DNA from: Planctomycetota bacterium
GTDB taxonomy: Bacteria; Planctomycetota; Brocadiia; JAJRTI01
Length of the DNA: 56,800 nt
Assembly: GCA_024278415.1 (NCBI GenBank)
Contig: JAJRTI010000488.1
Span: 1 to 56,800 of the forward strand
Direction of reading: 5' to 3'
A program made the position numbers and the translations under genes. A model generated the notes under the pieces. That model was not told the origin of the DNA, searched no databases, and saw nothing but the letters and a program-made list of their open reading frames with translations. Positions 35,325 to 42,925 of this stretch are shown here, one piece after another. Numbering within the stretch: position 1 is the first letter of the stretch; each line of letters starts with the position of its first letter.

Positions 35325-35474
35325 ATGAAGAAGATGCTCAAGAAGGTAAAGGGTCAGAGCTTGGTCGAGTATGCCCTGATCATCGCGCTCGTCGCGGTGG
35401 TGTTGGTCGCTGCGCTTCAGACTTTGGAAGGCGGCATCACCGGCACGTTCAACAGCATCGTCGGCTCGCTGTAA
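35325..35474 (+). CDS. flp: Flp/Tad-type pilin, first copy
   Basis: A 49-aa protein. It has a short basic leader (MKKMLKKVKG), a prepilin-peptidase site G10/Q11, Glu15 at position +5 and the Flp motif Glu-Tyr (E15 Y16), then a hydrophobic core (ALIIALVAVVLVAALQ) and a polar C-terminus. This is the full length of a class IVb Flp pilin, which is cut to about 39 residues and assembled into Tad pili. AAGGA lies 8 bases upstream. It is followed 108 bases later by a near-identical gene. No Tad assembly gene lies in the window, so these are orphan pilins whose export genes are elsewhere. Confidence 0.9.
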   Translation: MKKMLKKVKGQSLVEYALIIALVAVVLVAALQTLEGGITGTFNSIVGSL

Positions 35475-35582
35475 GCATCGATGCTCGTTCGAGCCTGCCG
35501 CTGCTGACGCGGCGGCGGGCCCACCAGCCAGAATCGTAACCTCGGTTTTGTGTAACCCCGTTTCCTCGGAAAGGACAGAGAG

Positions 35583-35732
35583 ATGAAGAAGTTTTTCAAG
35601 AGCGACAAAGGCCAGAGCCTCGTGGAGTATGCGTTGATCATCGCACTCGTCGCGGTGGTCCTGGTGGCCGGCCTTCAGACCCTGGAAGGCGGCATCACCG
35701 GCACGTTCAACAGCATTGTTGCCTCGCTGTAA
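35583..35732 (+). CDS. flp: Flp/Tad-type pilin, second copy
   Basis: A 49-aa protein almost identical to the first copy from residue 10 on (it differs at positions 30 and 47), with a changed leader MKKFFKSDKG. The cleavage site G10/Q11 and Glu15-Tyr16 are kept. The divergence is confined to the leader and a few positions, so the duplication is recent or kept by gene conversion. It likely gives the same filament with a different processing or dose. A strong terminator follows at 35764. Confidence 0.9.
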   Translation: MKKFFKSDKGQSLVEYALIIALVAVVLVAGLQTLEGGITGTFNSIVASL

Positions 35733-35763
35733 GCCTTCGCCTCTGCGACACGCATCCGTCCGG

Positions 35764-35804
35764 AAGGGCTGGCTGAGACACGCGTCTCGGCCAGCCCTTT
35801 CTTG
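35764..35804 (+). terminator. Intrinsic terminator after the pilin pair
   Basis: The stem GGGCTGGC plus TGAGAC (35766-35779) pairs with GTCTCG plus GCCAGCCC (about 35784-35797), with one G-T pair, followed by TTTCTTGGTTCTC. It is 31 bases after the second pilin stop. Confidence 0.75.
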
Positions 35805-35876
35805 GTTCTCTGCTGTTGCGTGTGGGGAGGCTGAGGCTTGTCTCGCCGTAGGGAATAGCGAAGACACAAAGAGACG

Positions 35877-35972
35877 GAGGCCACGAAGGCACAAAGACAC
35901 TAAGTTCCACCAAGGAGAATGAATCTTATGGTGCTTGGACTCTTTGTGCGGCTTCGTGTCTTGGTGGCCTCC
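35877..35972. repeat. Large inverted repeat between pilin and beta-helix genes
   Basis: The left arm GGAGGCCACGAAGGCACAAAG (35877-35897) pairs with the right arm CTTTGTGC-GG-CTTCGTG...GTGGCCTCC (about 35942-35972), with a two-base bulge and a short internal gap. The loop holds AAGTTCCACCAAGGAGAATG. It belongs to the same loose repeat family as the word at 22378-22402. It could also terminate the minus-strand gene that ends at 36032. Confidence 0.6.
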
Positions 35973-36031
35973 GAGACCGGAGACTGGCACGCGAATAGCC
36001 CTCGCGCACGGCCGGCGCCTCTGCCTGAAGG

Positions 36032-37759
36032 TCAGGGCTGCACGGGTTTCCCATTGAGAGAGATCGTGCCCACATCACAACCGGGGCCGACGGCAATGCC
36101 CCTCGACTCAGCGGAAGTGTTTTCGATCCTGTTCCCTTCGATCTCGACGTGCTCGCTGTTGCCCACTTCGATAGCCACCGGCACGCGCTTGGAGACGCGG
36201 CGTTCGCCCACGCGCAGGATGCGGTTGCCCACGATCTTCACGCGGCTCGCATTCGTCACGCGAATCCCCGTGCCCGCCACGTCGTCGATCAAATTCCCCT
36301 CGATCGTGATGTCTCTGTGCTCCCGGCACGTCACGCCCTTGGCTCTGCCGACGACCGACACGTGGATCGCGGCCCTGTGCCAGGGCAGCATGCCGGTGTG
36401 GCGGATCGTGTTGCCGCGCACGATCACGTTGCGCGAGAAGCTGCACTCGTCGTAGAGGATGGGCGTGAGCGCAATCGCATCGTTCGCGCAGCCGTAGATG
36501 CGGTTGCCCACGATGAGGCCGTTGGAGCCCTTGGCCAGAATCGCGCGGTAGCGGAGGTTCCGGAACTCGCAGTTGCGGATCACGTAGCCGCTGCCCACAT
36601 ATGAGGTCGACACCATCGCATCGCCGGGTTTTACGTCGGGGGTGCGATCGAGCGTGAGACGATAAGCAAACTTGTGGCCCCACGTTGGCCAGTACAGCTT
36701 CGCCTTCTCGCGCCAATCATCCAGAGGCAGCCGCGTTTTCTTTTTCACGGTGAACGTGCCGACCGACTCACAGGATGGAGTGCGGAAGAACTCGACCTTG
36801 TCGCCGGGCACAGCGGACTCTGTGAAGGCCGGGGACGTGACGACCGTCGTGCCCGTTGCCGCCTCCAGCACGCGGCTGAACATGCCGTGGATGTTGATGC
36901 CGTCATCGTGCATGCCCTCGAACGTGCATGCCTCTACCACCGGCCCGCGGCGCATGTCCTTGCAGTGGAAGCCGTCCGCGCACGTGCTCAGCAAGCGCGT
37001 CGTGCCGGGCTTGCGCAGCACGCGGCAGCGCAGGAGCTTTGTGCCCCCGCCTCCGCCGTGCTCATGGAAGGCCATACTGCCGGACTGATAGATCGTCACG
37101 CGCTCGAACGTCATGTCCTCGCATCCGCGGCAGGTGATGGCCGGGCCTCCGCTGAACGCGATGGCCGCGAGGTCGCCCACATGCACGGTGTCCGTGGGGA
37201 AGCGGTGCCGCCCAATGACTTCGGGGATGGGGAACGCGCGCCAGACGCGGCCGCCGCGCTTTTCGATGCGGCTCATGAACAGATCGGGCACACCAGTCTT
37301 GAACTCGCGCGTCTTGGGGTCGAAGATCGACATGGGCCGCGGCCGGCCGAGATTCTCGATGTCCGTGCGGTAGCCGTCCTCGATGCGCACGTCGTACCAC
37401 GCGCCGTTCGGCTCGATCGCGGCGACCGCGCCCTGGGTGAAGAGGATCGGGTCACAGTCGATCGTCAGCCCCCGCAGCGTGACGCGCCGGCAGTTGCGGA
37501 ACGCTATGAGCGAGTACTGCGGCTGCGTCATGACGAACTCGACGCCCGTGGCATCAATCGTCAGATCCTCCACGCCATCGAATAGCAGATGGGTTCGGGT
37601 CTTGGCATCTGCCTTCAGGCGGTACACGCCGGGCGGGATACGGACGTGAGTGGCTTTGTCTTGAGTCGCGCCGTGCAGTAGTGAGCGGAGGGCGGCTTCG
37701 TCGCGGCGCTGTGGGGCTGCGAGGAGTGTCATGATCGTGAGGGCTGCGAGGGAGGTCAT
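36032..37759 (-). CDS. Secreted right-handed beta-helix protein, GH110-like (paralog of 7481-9379)
   Basis: A 575-aa protein with a short hydrophobic N-terminus (MTSLAALTIMTLLAA), probably a signal peptide. A beta-helix follows, with TLRGLTIDCDPI near 94-105 and the ADGFHCK...FEGMHDDGINIHG block near 274-300. This block closely resembles the GH110 alpha-galactosidase site, where paired Asp residues act. The protein at 7481 has the equivalent blocks. Later repeats (VIRNCEFRNLRYRAI, then VIVRGNTIRHTGM) are typical helix coils. There is no clear Shine-Dalgarno. The predicted role is extracellular cleavage of terminal galactose or related sugars. Both paralogs have the R1 repeat upstream in the same relative orientation. 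Confidence 0.8.
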   Translation of the reverse strand: MTSLAALTIMTLLAAPQRRDEAALRSLLHGATQDKATHVRIPPGVYRLKADAKTRTHLLFDGVEDLTIDATGVEFVMTQPQYSLIAFRNCRRVTLRGLTIDCDPILFTQGAVAAIEPNGAWYDVRIEDGYRTDIENLGRPRPMSIFDPKTREFKTGVPDLFMSRIEKRGGRVWRAFPIPEVIGRHRFPTDTVHVGDLAAIAFSGGPAITCRGCEDMTFERVTIYQSGSMAFHEHGGGGGTKLLRCRVLRKPGTTRLLSTCADGFHCKDMRRGPVVEACTFEGMHDDGINIHGMFSRVLEAATGTTVVTSPAFTESAVPGDKVEFFRTPSCESVGTFTVKKKTRLPLDDWREKAKLYWPTWGHKFAYRLTLDRTPDVKPGDAMVSTSYVGSGYVIRNCEFRNLRYRAILAKGSNGLIVGNRIYGCANDAIALTPILYDECSFSRNVIVRGNTIRHTGMLPWHRAAIHVSVVGRAKGVTCREHRDITIEGNLIDDVAGTGIRVTNASRVKIVGNRILRVGERRVSKRVPVAIEVGNSEHVEIEGNRIENTSAESRGIAVGPGCDVGTISLNGKPVQP

Positions 37760-37976
37760 GTTGTTGCACCCTGGTGGTGTCTATAGTGCAAGAGCAGACG
37801 GCAAGCACTTCTTACGGGGATGCTCACGTAGACCACGCTCAGAGGGATGATTGCGGACTTCGCAAAGTCTGCAACCCTTCACGCGCTCCAACGCGAGACA
37901 GCACTGCCAAAACTCGCCTGCCGCAGCAGACACTATAGCATGCTCCTCGCTGTTTAGTGCCTTACCAGTTTTCGAA

Positions 37977-38210
37977 CGACAACATGTTGTCGATGTGTGC
38001 GGCGGGAGGCGACGTGGTTTATAGTAAGGCAATTCATTGCCCGTCGAACGTCCTTGTCCTCACGAGGCAGACGGGCGATAAATTGCCCTACTATAAGCGG
38101 CCCGACGGCGACGCCCCTTTCTCGCAGCGAAGTCTGCGAAAAAGCGTAGGGCCTTATCCATCCAGAACTGTGATGAAAAACAAGAAGTTGCGTGGGGTGT
38201 CTGCGCAAGG
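37977..38210 (-). repeat. Long structured repeat R1, copy 2
   Basis: The inverted match of 7070-7301. It begins with the same perfect 16-bp palindrome CGACAACATGTTGTCG (37977-37992), then GACGTGG, GGCAATTCATTGCCCGTC, GGGCGATAAATTGCCC and GCGGCCCGACGGCGACG, a hairpin at 38117-38144 (CTTTCTCGCAG paired with CTGCGAAAAAG), and finally AAAAACAAGAAGTTGCG. The copy is placed 218 bases upstream of the GH110-like gene at 36032-37759. Confidence 0.8.
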
Positions 38211-38475
38211 TTTTGACGGCACCGGGTGTTACGACTGGCACATCGCATTGGGCTGCGGCAACGGCCGCGTCAGGCCAAAGCAGTCGCGCAGAGCGGAGGC
38301 AGAGATGGACAACGCGCACTGAACGAGAGCCGCCAAACGATCGGCCCTATCTTCTCGCCTTCTGATCTGTGTGCCTTCCGTTGCAAAGACCGCAGGGGTC
38401 TCGTGAGCACGGGAGTGCCTGTTGCGCCTTCACTCTCGGGCCGCGCCAAGAAGAAGGCGAGATGTTGCCCCACCG

Positions 38476-38563
38476 GAGCGCGCGGGGCCTTCGGCATCCG
38501 TCGGAACGCGAAGGCGTTCCGCTCCTGGGTTGCGGGCGCAGCCCGCCTTGTTGTGGGTGGCGA
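38476..38563 (-). repeat. Double-hairpin REP-like element, copy C, plus GCGGGC hairpin
   Basis: GGAACGC-GAAG-GCGTTCC (about 38503-38520) with a degraded second hairpin and an outer GGAGCG/CGCTCC closure (38476-38526), in inverted orientation relative to copies A and B. A TTGCGGGCGCAGCCCGC hairpin follows directly, as in 41110-41130. Confidence 0.7.
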
Positions 38564-38895
38564 GGAACCCCATGACAGACGCCACGGATTCCCTCAGAAT
38601 CCTCGACAGTTCCATCGCAAGCATGGAGCCTCCGGTCCGCCACAATGATCGCCATATGCACATGCTCCTGCTGGACAAGCGGGTCGTTCATAGGGCGATT
38701 TGTCGCCTGCTGTCTCGGGCGCAAGGACGGTCGCTAACTTGCCCCATGAACAGCCCTGTTCGCCCATTCCGCTTGTGTGCACGTCACGGTTGTCACAGCC
38801 TGCTGGCCACTCCGGGCCTTGGGATGGGATCGTTGCGTATTCTGGTGAAACTTGTGGGGACAACACTGCCGCGGCGAGAGGGCGGCGCATGCGCC

Positions 38896-38923
38896 TTGCG
38901 CTGAGCATGCCCAGTGCTAAACT
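38896..38923 (+). promoter_or_regulatory. Possible promoter of the asparaginase gene
   Basis: TTGCGC (38896-38901), a 16-base spacer, then TAAACT (38918-38923). It lies 42 bases before the ATG at 38966. The spacer is one base shorter than in the other predicted promoters. Confidence 0.3.
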
Positions 38924-38965
38924 ACCTTGGTCCCCCAACGTACTCAGACCCAGGAGCCTTGCGCC

Positions 38966-39889
38966 ATGTCCGATAGCGTTCCCATCGCCCGCGCAATGCG
39001 CGGCGGAATCGTCGACAACATCCACCTCGGCTCGATGGTTGTCGTCGGCCTTGACGGCCAGGTAGTGGCCGCGGTCGGCGATCCCATGAAGGTCGCTTAC
39101 ATCCGCTCCGCGAGCAAGCCGCTTCAAGCACTCACGCTCGTGGAATCGGGCGCGGTTGAGCACTATGGCTTCACCCCGGCCGAGGTCGCTATCATCTGCG
39201 CGTCGCACATCGGAGGCGACCTCCAAGTCGCGACCGTGCGCCGTGTACTGGCCAAGGCTGGCATCGAAGAAGCCGCGCTCCAGGCGGGTTCCGGGATCCG
39301 GGACAACTGCTCCGGCAAGCACGCCGGTATGCTCGCGTTGGCAAAGCTCCTCGGCCACCAACTCGACAACTACCTCGCCACCGACCACCCGATCCAGGAG
39401 AAGATCCTCGCGACCGTGTCTGAGATGTGCGGACTGCCCGTGCAGGAGATCCGCGTTGGTGTAGACGGCTGCGGTGCGCCGATCTTCGCCATGCCGATCC
39501 AACACATGGCGCTCGCCTACGCGCTTCTGGCCAACCCCGACGGACTCCCCGCGGAGCGCGCGGACGCATGTCGAACCATTGTCTCTGCCATGCAAGCGCA
39601 CCCGGAGATGGTCGGTGGCCTGGCGTGGAAGGACTACACCGGCGCCAAGGTCGTTGGCAAGGCCGGCGCGTCGGGCTGCTACTGTCTCGGCGCGGTCGGC
39701 CGCGGCCTGGGCTTCGCCATGAAGGTGGACGACGGCGGTTCCGAGGGGCTTTGCCCGGCGATGTTTGAAATGCTCCGGCGCTGCGGGTTGATCACGCCCG
39801 ACGAACACGAGCGCCTGCTGGACACACATCCGTTGGCCGTCCTCAACCGCGCCGGTGAACGGGTCGGCGCGATCGAGTTGCTGTTCTGA
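38966..39889 (+). CDS. L-asparaginase, ReAV (Rhizobium etli type II) family
   Basis: A 307-aa protein. The ATG at 38966 has CAGGAG upstream and gives the family's N-terminus. It carries the Ser-x-x-Lys pair at Ser48/Lys51 (IRSASKPLQ) and the zinc site Cys115-x-x-Lys118 (NCSGKHAGML) with Cys169 (VDGCGAPIF). From memory the R. etli ReAV enzyme has Ser48, Lys51, Cys135, Lys138 and Cys189, the same spacing. It would hydrolyse L-asparagine to aspartate and ammonia. There is no signal peptide, so it is cytoplasmic. The length is slightly short for the family. It shares no operon with its neighbours. Confidence 0.9.
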   Translation: MSDSVPIARAMRGGIVDNIHLGSMVVVGLDGQVVAAVGDPMKVAYIRSASKPLQALTLVESGAVEHYGFTPAEVAIICASHIGGDLQVATVRRVLAKAGIEEAALQAGSGIRDNCSGKHAGMLALAKLLGHQLDNYLATDHPIQEKILATVSEMCGLPVQEIRVGVDGCGAPIFAMPIQHMALAYALLANPDGLPAERADACRTIVSAMQAHPEMVGGLAWKDYTGAKVVGKAGASGCYCLGAVGRGLGFAMKVDDGGSEGLCPAMFEMLRRCGLITPDEHERLLDTHPLAVLNRAGERVGAIELLF

Positions 39890-39937
39890 GGCCTTTGCAC
39901 GCATGTGTGCCGCTGCCCCACCTTTGCTCGCCACACA

Positions 39938-41032
39938 ATGACTCTTAGCGAACAGCGTCCCGGCCGCGTCGCGTGCCGCAAGAAGCTACGATGGGCCCTC
40001 ATCGCCATACCGGGGATTGCTGCGCTCTCCCTCCTCCTGGTGGAGGGCGTCTTCACCGCGATGCTCGACCACCCGGCCCTCCTGCCCCGTCCGCTCCTCA
40101 ACGGCCTGAGCGAGTACTACATGCAGTTCGACAGACGCGTCATCCAGTACGTCCCTCAATGGGCGCGGTACGACCCTGGACTGACGTATACGCTGAGGCC
40201 CGGCACGTTCCGCGTCAAGAGCAGGGAGTTCGACGTCCTCTACCACGTGAACAGCCTGGGGGTTCGCGACGACGAAGCGTCGCTGGCTTCGCCGCGCATC
40301 ATCGTGGCCGGCGACTCCTATGCCATGGGCTGGGGGGTAGACCAAGAGAAGACGTTTGCGCAGCTCCTGGAGAAGGAGATCGGGACGAAGGTGCTGAACG
40401 CGGGGATATCCTCCTTTGGCACGTCCAGAGAGATGGCGTTGCTGAAGCGTGTCGACCTGTCCAGATTGGCGTTCCTCATCATCCAGTATTCCGACAACGA
40501 CTACATCGAGAACAAAGGATTTGCGCACTTCAACCGCAAGCTGCCTATCCTCTCTGAAGCCGAGTACGAGCAGTTCGTGTCAGATCATATGTGGCGGACA
40601 GAGTACTATTTTGGCAAGCGCACCTTTTGGCTGATCGGGCGGGTAGTGCGTGGGTTGAGGGAGGCGATGTCTAGGCGCGCACCCAGCCTCCGGCGGCGCC
40701 GCAACGCGAACGATGAGGCGGCCGCGTTCCTGTATGTGGTGGCCAATTATGGCGTAGCGCTGGGGAACGTCCACATCATTGTGTTCGAAGTGAACGGCCG
40801 GGGTGACAACGACGGGGAATTCGTCGGCGCTTTGCGCCGGGCTACGCTCGATGAGGGGGAGCCGGACGTTGTGAGGCGCATACAGATTCTGGATCTGTCG
40901 GCCAGGCTGACGCCCGCGTGCTACTTTCTGCTGGACGACCACCTGAACGAGGCGGGGCATCGGGTCATTGCAGAGCAACTGCGCCCCTTGTTGCGCAGCG
41001 CGGGGCCACACGGCGCGCAGCGGCCAGACTGA
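39938..41032 (+). CDS. Membrane-anchored SGNH/GDSL hydrolase-like protein
   Basis: A 364-aa protein. It has one N-terminal membrane segment (about residues 20-42) after a basic start, so the rest is outside or in the periplasm. The SGNH motifs are present: IIVAGDSYAMGWG (block I, Ser nucleophile), VLNAGISSFGTSRE (block II Gly), IIQYSDNDYIE (block III Asn region) and LLDDHLNEAGH (block V Asp/His). This fits an esterase acting on acylated glycans or on wall polymers. It follows the asparaginase stop by 48 bases but shows no strong Shine-Dalgarno. Acylated-polysaccharide esterase is inferred from the glycan genes that follow. Confidence 0.75.
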   Translation: MTLSEQRPGRVACRKKLRWALIAIPGIAALSLLLVEGVFTAMLDHPALLPRPLLNGLSEYYMQFDRRVIQYVPQWARYDPGLTYTLRPGTFRVKSREFDVLYHVNSLGVRDDEASLASPRIIVAGDSYAMGWGVDQEKTFAQLLEKEIGTKVLNAGISSFGTSREMALLKRVDLSRLAFLIIQYSDNDYIENKGFAHFNRKLPILSEAEYEQFVSDHMWRTEYYFGKRTFWLIGRVVRGLREAMSRRAPSLRRRRNANDEAAAFLYVVANYGVALGNVHIIVFEVNGRGDNDGEFVGALRRATLDEGEPDVVRRIQILDLSARLTPACYFLLDDHLNEAGHRVIAEQLRPLLRSAGPHGAQRPD

Positions 41033-41036
41033 GATC

Positions 41037-41110
41037 GGAGCGGAACGCCTTCGCGTTCCGACGGACTGAGGCAAGTGGCGGCGGACGGCGAAGGCCTTCC
41101 GGTCCCCTTG
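41037..41110. repeat. Double-hairpin REP-like element, copy D, with insertion
   Basis: GGAGCGGAACGCCTTCGCG opens the first hairpin (41037-41060), followed by an inserted segment of about 15 bases, then GGACGGCGAAGGCC. A TTGCGGACGAAGCCCGC hairpin follows at about 41113-41130, as in copy C. Confidence 0.7.
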
Positions 41111-41140
41111 GATTGCGGACGAAGCCCGCTTTGTGCGGCG

Positions 41141-42754
41141 TCATTTCCTGCGCCGGCCGATGTCCACCGCGTGCTGCTCCGCTTGCTCGGCCTCTTTGCG
41201 CCGCCCGGCCAGGCGCAGGGCCTTTGCGAGGTTGTGCCAAGCCGCGCCGAACTGGGGGTCCATCTTGGTCGCGGCTCGAAGCGCTTCGATGGCCTCGTCG
41301 GTGCGGCCCGACCATGCGAATGCGATGCCCATGCACATCCAAGCGTCTGCGTCATCCTGTTTCAAGTTGATGAGCCGGCGGCTCGTCGCGATGGCTTCTG
41401 GCAGGAACCCCAGGCGCAAGTAGTAGTTGGCCATCGCCAGGGTCGCATTGCGCCGTCCTGACGCTGCGCGGCACTCCGCTTCGTACTGTCGTATCGCGCG
41501 GTACCGAGCCCCCGATTTCTCGAGGAGCCGGGCAAGAGTGTTGCGTGCGGTGGTGGAATTGGGGTATTCGCGGACGGTTGCCGGCCAGAGCACGGAGTCG
41601 GCTGACCAGCGTGCATGATCCGCGAGCGACGCGAACGCGAGCACCAGTACGAGCGCAGGCGCGGGCCAACTTCTGCGCGCTTGGCTGCACGCCGCGGCGA
41701 CGAGCGCACACCACCCCACCATGGCCGTGTACATGAACCGAGAGTCCGGCGTCCGAGGCATGGGCACGAGATTGGACACGGGCAGGAGCGTCACCGCGAC
41801 CCACGCGAGCGCCCACGCGGCGGTTTTGTTGCGCCGGGCCCAGAGCAGCCAGGCGATCACGCCGGCCGCCAGCAGCCCCGCGGCCTGCATCGCGGTGGTC
41901 CATCGGTATACGGCCGGCAACGCCCAAGCCGGGCCGGGGTGGATGCGCCAGGGCAGGACGAACCACCCGGCGTAGCAGAGCAACGTTCGGGCCACTGACA
42001 CGTCGGGCGACCTCTTGGCGCCGAGAATGGCGTCTGTCACAATGCCGGGGAACGCCCACACGCGGATCACAACGAATACAACTAGAACGGCGCCATAAGC
42101 GGCGTACGCCCACCGCTGCTTCCAGGCGCGCCTCCCCATCAAGGCGACGTCACAGGCCACCGCGAGCACCGGGAACACGACGCCGGTGTCCTTGGACATC
42201 ATGGCCGCGAGGAAGCAGAGCGACGCCCACACGGACCGCTTCACTTGGGAACGTCCGGCCATGTGGCAGAGCATGGCCGCCAGGAGCCAGATCGTCACCA
42301 GCGTGTCGGCCCGGCCATTGACGTTGCACACGGGCCGCTGGGCGATGGGATGCACGGCGAACAACGCGGCCGCGATGAAGGCCAGGCTCGGCCGCGCGGC
42401 TACGCGTCGCAGCAGCATAAACACCAGCATGGCCGCGATGCCGTGCTGGATCACGTTCGATAGATGCCATCCCGCGGCGCGGTTGCCCCAGAGCGTGAGG
42501 TCGATCAAGTAGGTGATCGTGCGTACGGGCCGGTAGCTCACCTCATGGGAAAACTCGAAGTAGCGCGGCCCCACGAGATGGCGCAGGTTCGGCCACGGCA
42601 AGAAGCCCCCCACATCCTCGATGTCGAGCCGCGTATCGTACACGAACTCCGACTCGACCGTGTGGCCGTAGCTCAGAACCGCGAGCATCAGCACGATCCA
42701 GACGGGGAGTCTCGAACGCCGATGGTCGCGAGCGACTGTGCTTGCCGCGTGCAT
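41141..42754 (-). CDS. TMTC-like membrane protein with C-terminal TPR domain
   Basis: A 537-aa protein. The ATG at 42754 is chosen because the promoter's -10 covers the earlier ATGs. The N-terminal 400 residues form about nine to ten membrane segments with an extracytoplasmic loop FVYDTRLDIEDVGGF (the Asp-containing loop 1 typical of GT-C enzymes), YRPVRTITYLIDLTLWG and MSKDTGVVFPV, all features of the O-mannosyltransferase-like TMTC family. The C-terminal 130 residues are TPR helices (TARNTLARLLEKSGARYRA, then AWMCMGIAFAWSGRTDEAI). It would transfer a sugar, perhaps mannose, from a lipid carrier to protein or glycan on the outer face. It is divergent from the GT2 gene. Confidence 0.8.
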   Translation of the reverse strand: MHAASTVARDHRRSRLPVWIVLMLAVLSYGHTVESEFVYDTRLDIEDVGGFLPWPNLRHLVGPRYFEFSHEVSYRPVRTITYLIDLTLWGNRAAGWHLSNVIQHGIAAMLVFMLLRRVAARPSLAFIAAALFAVHPIAQRPVCNVNGRADTLVTIWLLAAMLCHMAGRSQVKRSVWASLCFLAAMMSKDTGVVFPVLAVACDVALMGRRAWKQRWAYAAYGAVLVVFVVIRVWAFPGIVTDAILGAKRSPDVSVARTLLCYAGWFVLPWRIHPGPAWALPAVYRWTTAMQAAGLLAAGVIAWLLWARRNKTAAWALAWVAVTLLPVSNLVPMPRTPDSRFMYTAMVGWCALVAAACSQARRSWPAPALVLVLAFASLADHARWSADSVLWPATVREYPNSTTARNTLARLLEKSGARYRAIRQYEAECRAASGRRNATLAMANYYLRLGFLPEAIATSRRLINLKQDDADAWMCMGIAFAWSGRTDEAIEALRAATKMDPQFGAAWHNLAKALRLAGRRKEAEQAEQHAVDIGRRRK

Positions 42755-42761
42755 GGGCGGC

Positions 42762-42790
42762 ATTATATCGGCTGGCCACAGACGTGTCGA
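42762..42790 (-). promoter_or_regulatory. Predicted promoter giving a leaderless transcript
   Basis: On the minus strand, TCGACA (42790-42785), 17 bases, then a perfect TATAAT (42767-42762). The expected start site falls at about 42754-42756, on the ATG at 42754. Confidence 0.5.
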
Positions 42791-42814
42791 GGATCGGAGT
42801 CGTGCAGCCGAGCC

Positions 42815-42843
42815 TTGCGGCGCCACGCAGACTGTGGTTCAAT
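42815..42843 (+). promoter_or_regulatory. Possible promoter of the GT2 gene
   Basis: TTGCGG (42815-42820), 17 bases, then TTCAAT (42838-42843). It is divergent to the TMTC-like promoter, and 82 bases before the GT2 ATG. Confidence 0.3.
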
Positions 42844-42925
42844 AATTCCTCTCGCGCTGGGCCGTGGCAGGCCGCCAGGCGCAGGCCTCGAAGCCACCCA
42901 GGTAAGGACTCTCAGGCGTGCCGCC

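Larger units (their letters stand above)
37760..38965. other. 1.2-kb intergenic repeat field
   Basis: No gene is supported here. Contents from left: a TTGCGGACTT-CGCA-AAGTCTGCAA hairpin at 37851-37874; R1 copy 2 at 37977-38210; a REP element at 38476-38526; a GCGGGCGCAGCCCGC hairpin at about 38532-38546; a decayed R1 core at about 38691-38740 (TAGGGCGATTTGTCGCC); and a possible promoter at 38896-38923 for the asparaginase gene. Frames across it are short and carry repeat-derived Arg-rich peptides. Confidence 0.6.

Noticed and set aside
38594..39934. A 446-codon minus-strand frame over the asparaginase gene
   Set aside because: The plus strand has the full ReAV residue set; the minus frame is composition-driven.
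9431..41110. Spaced repeats as a CRISPR array
   Set aside because: Repeats are kilobases apart, in both orientations, without regular spacers or cas genes.
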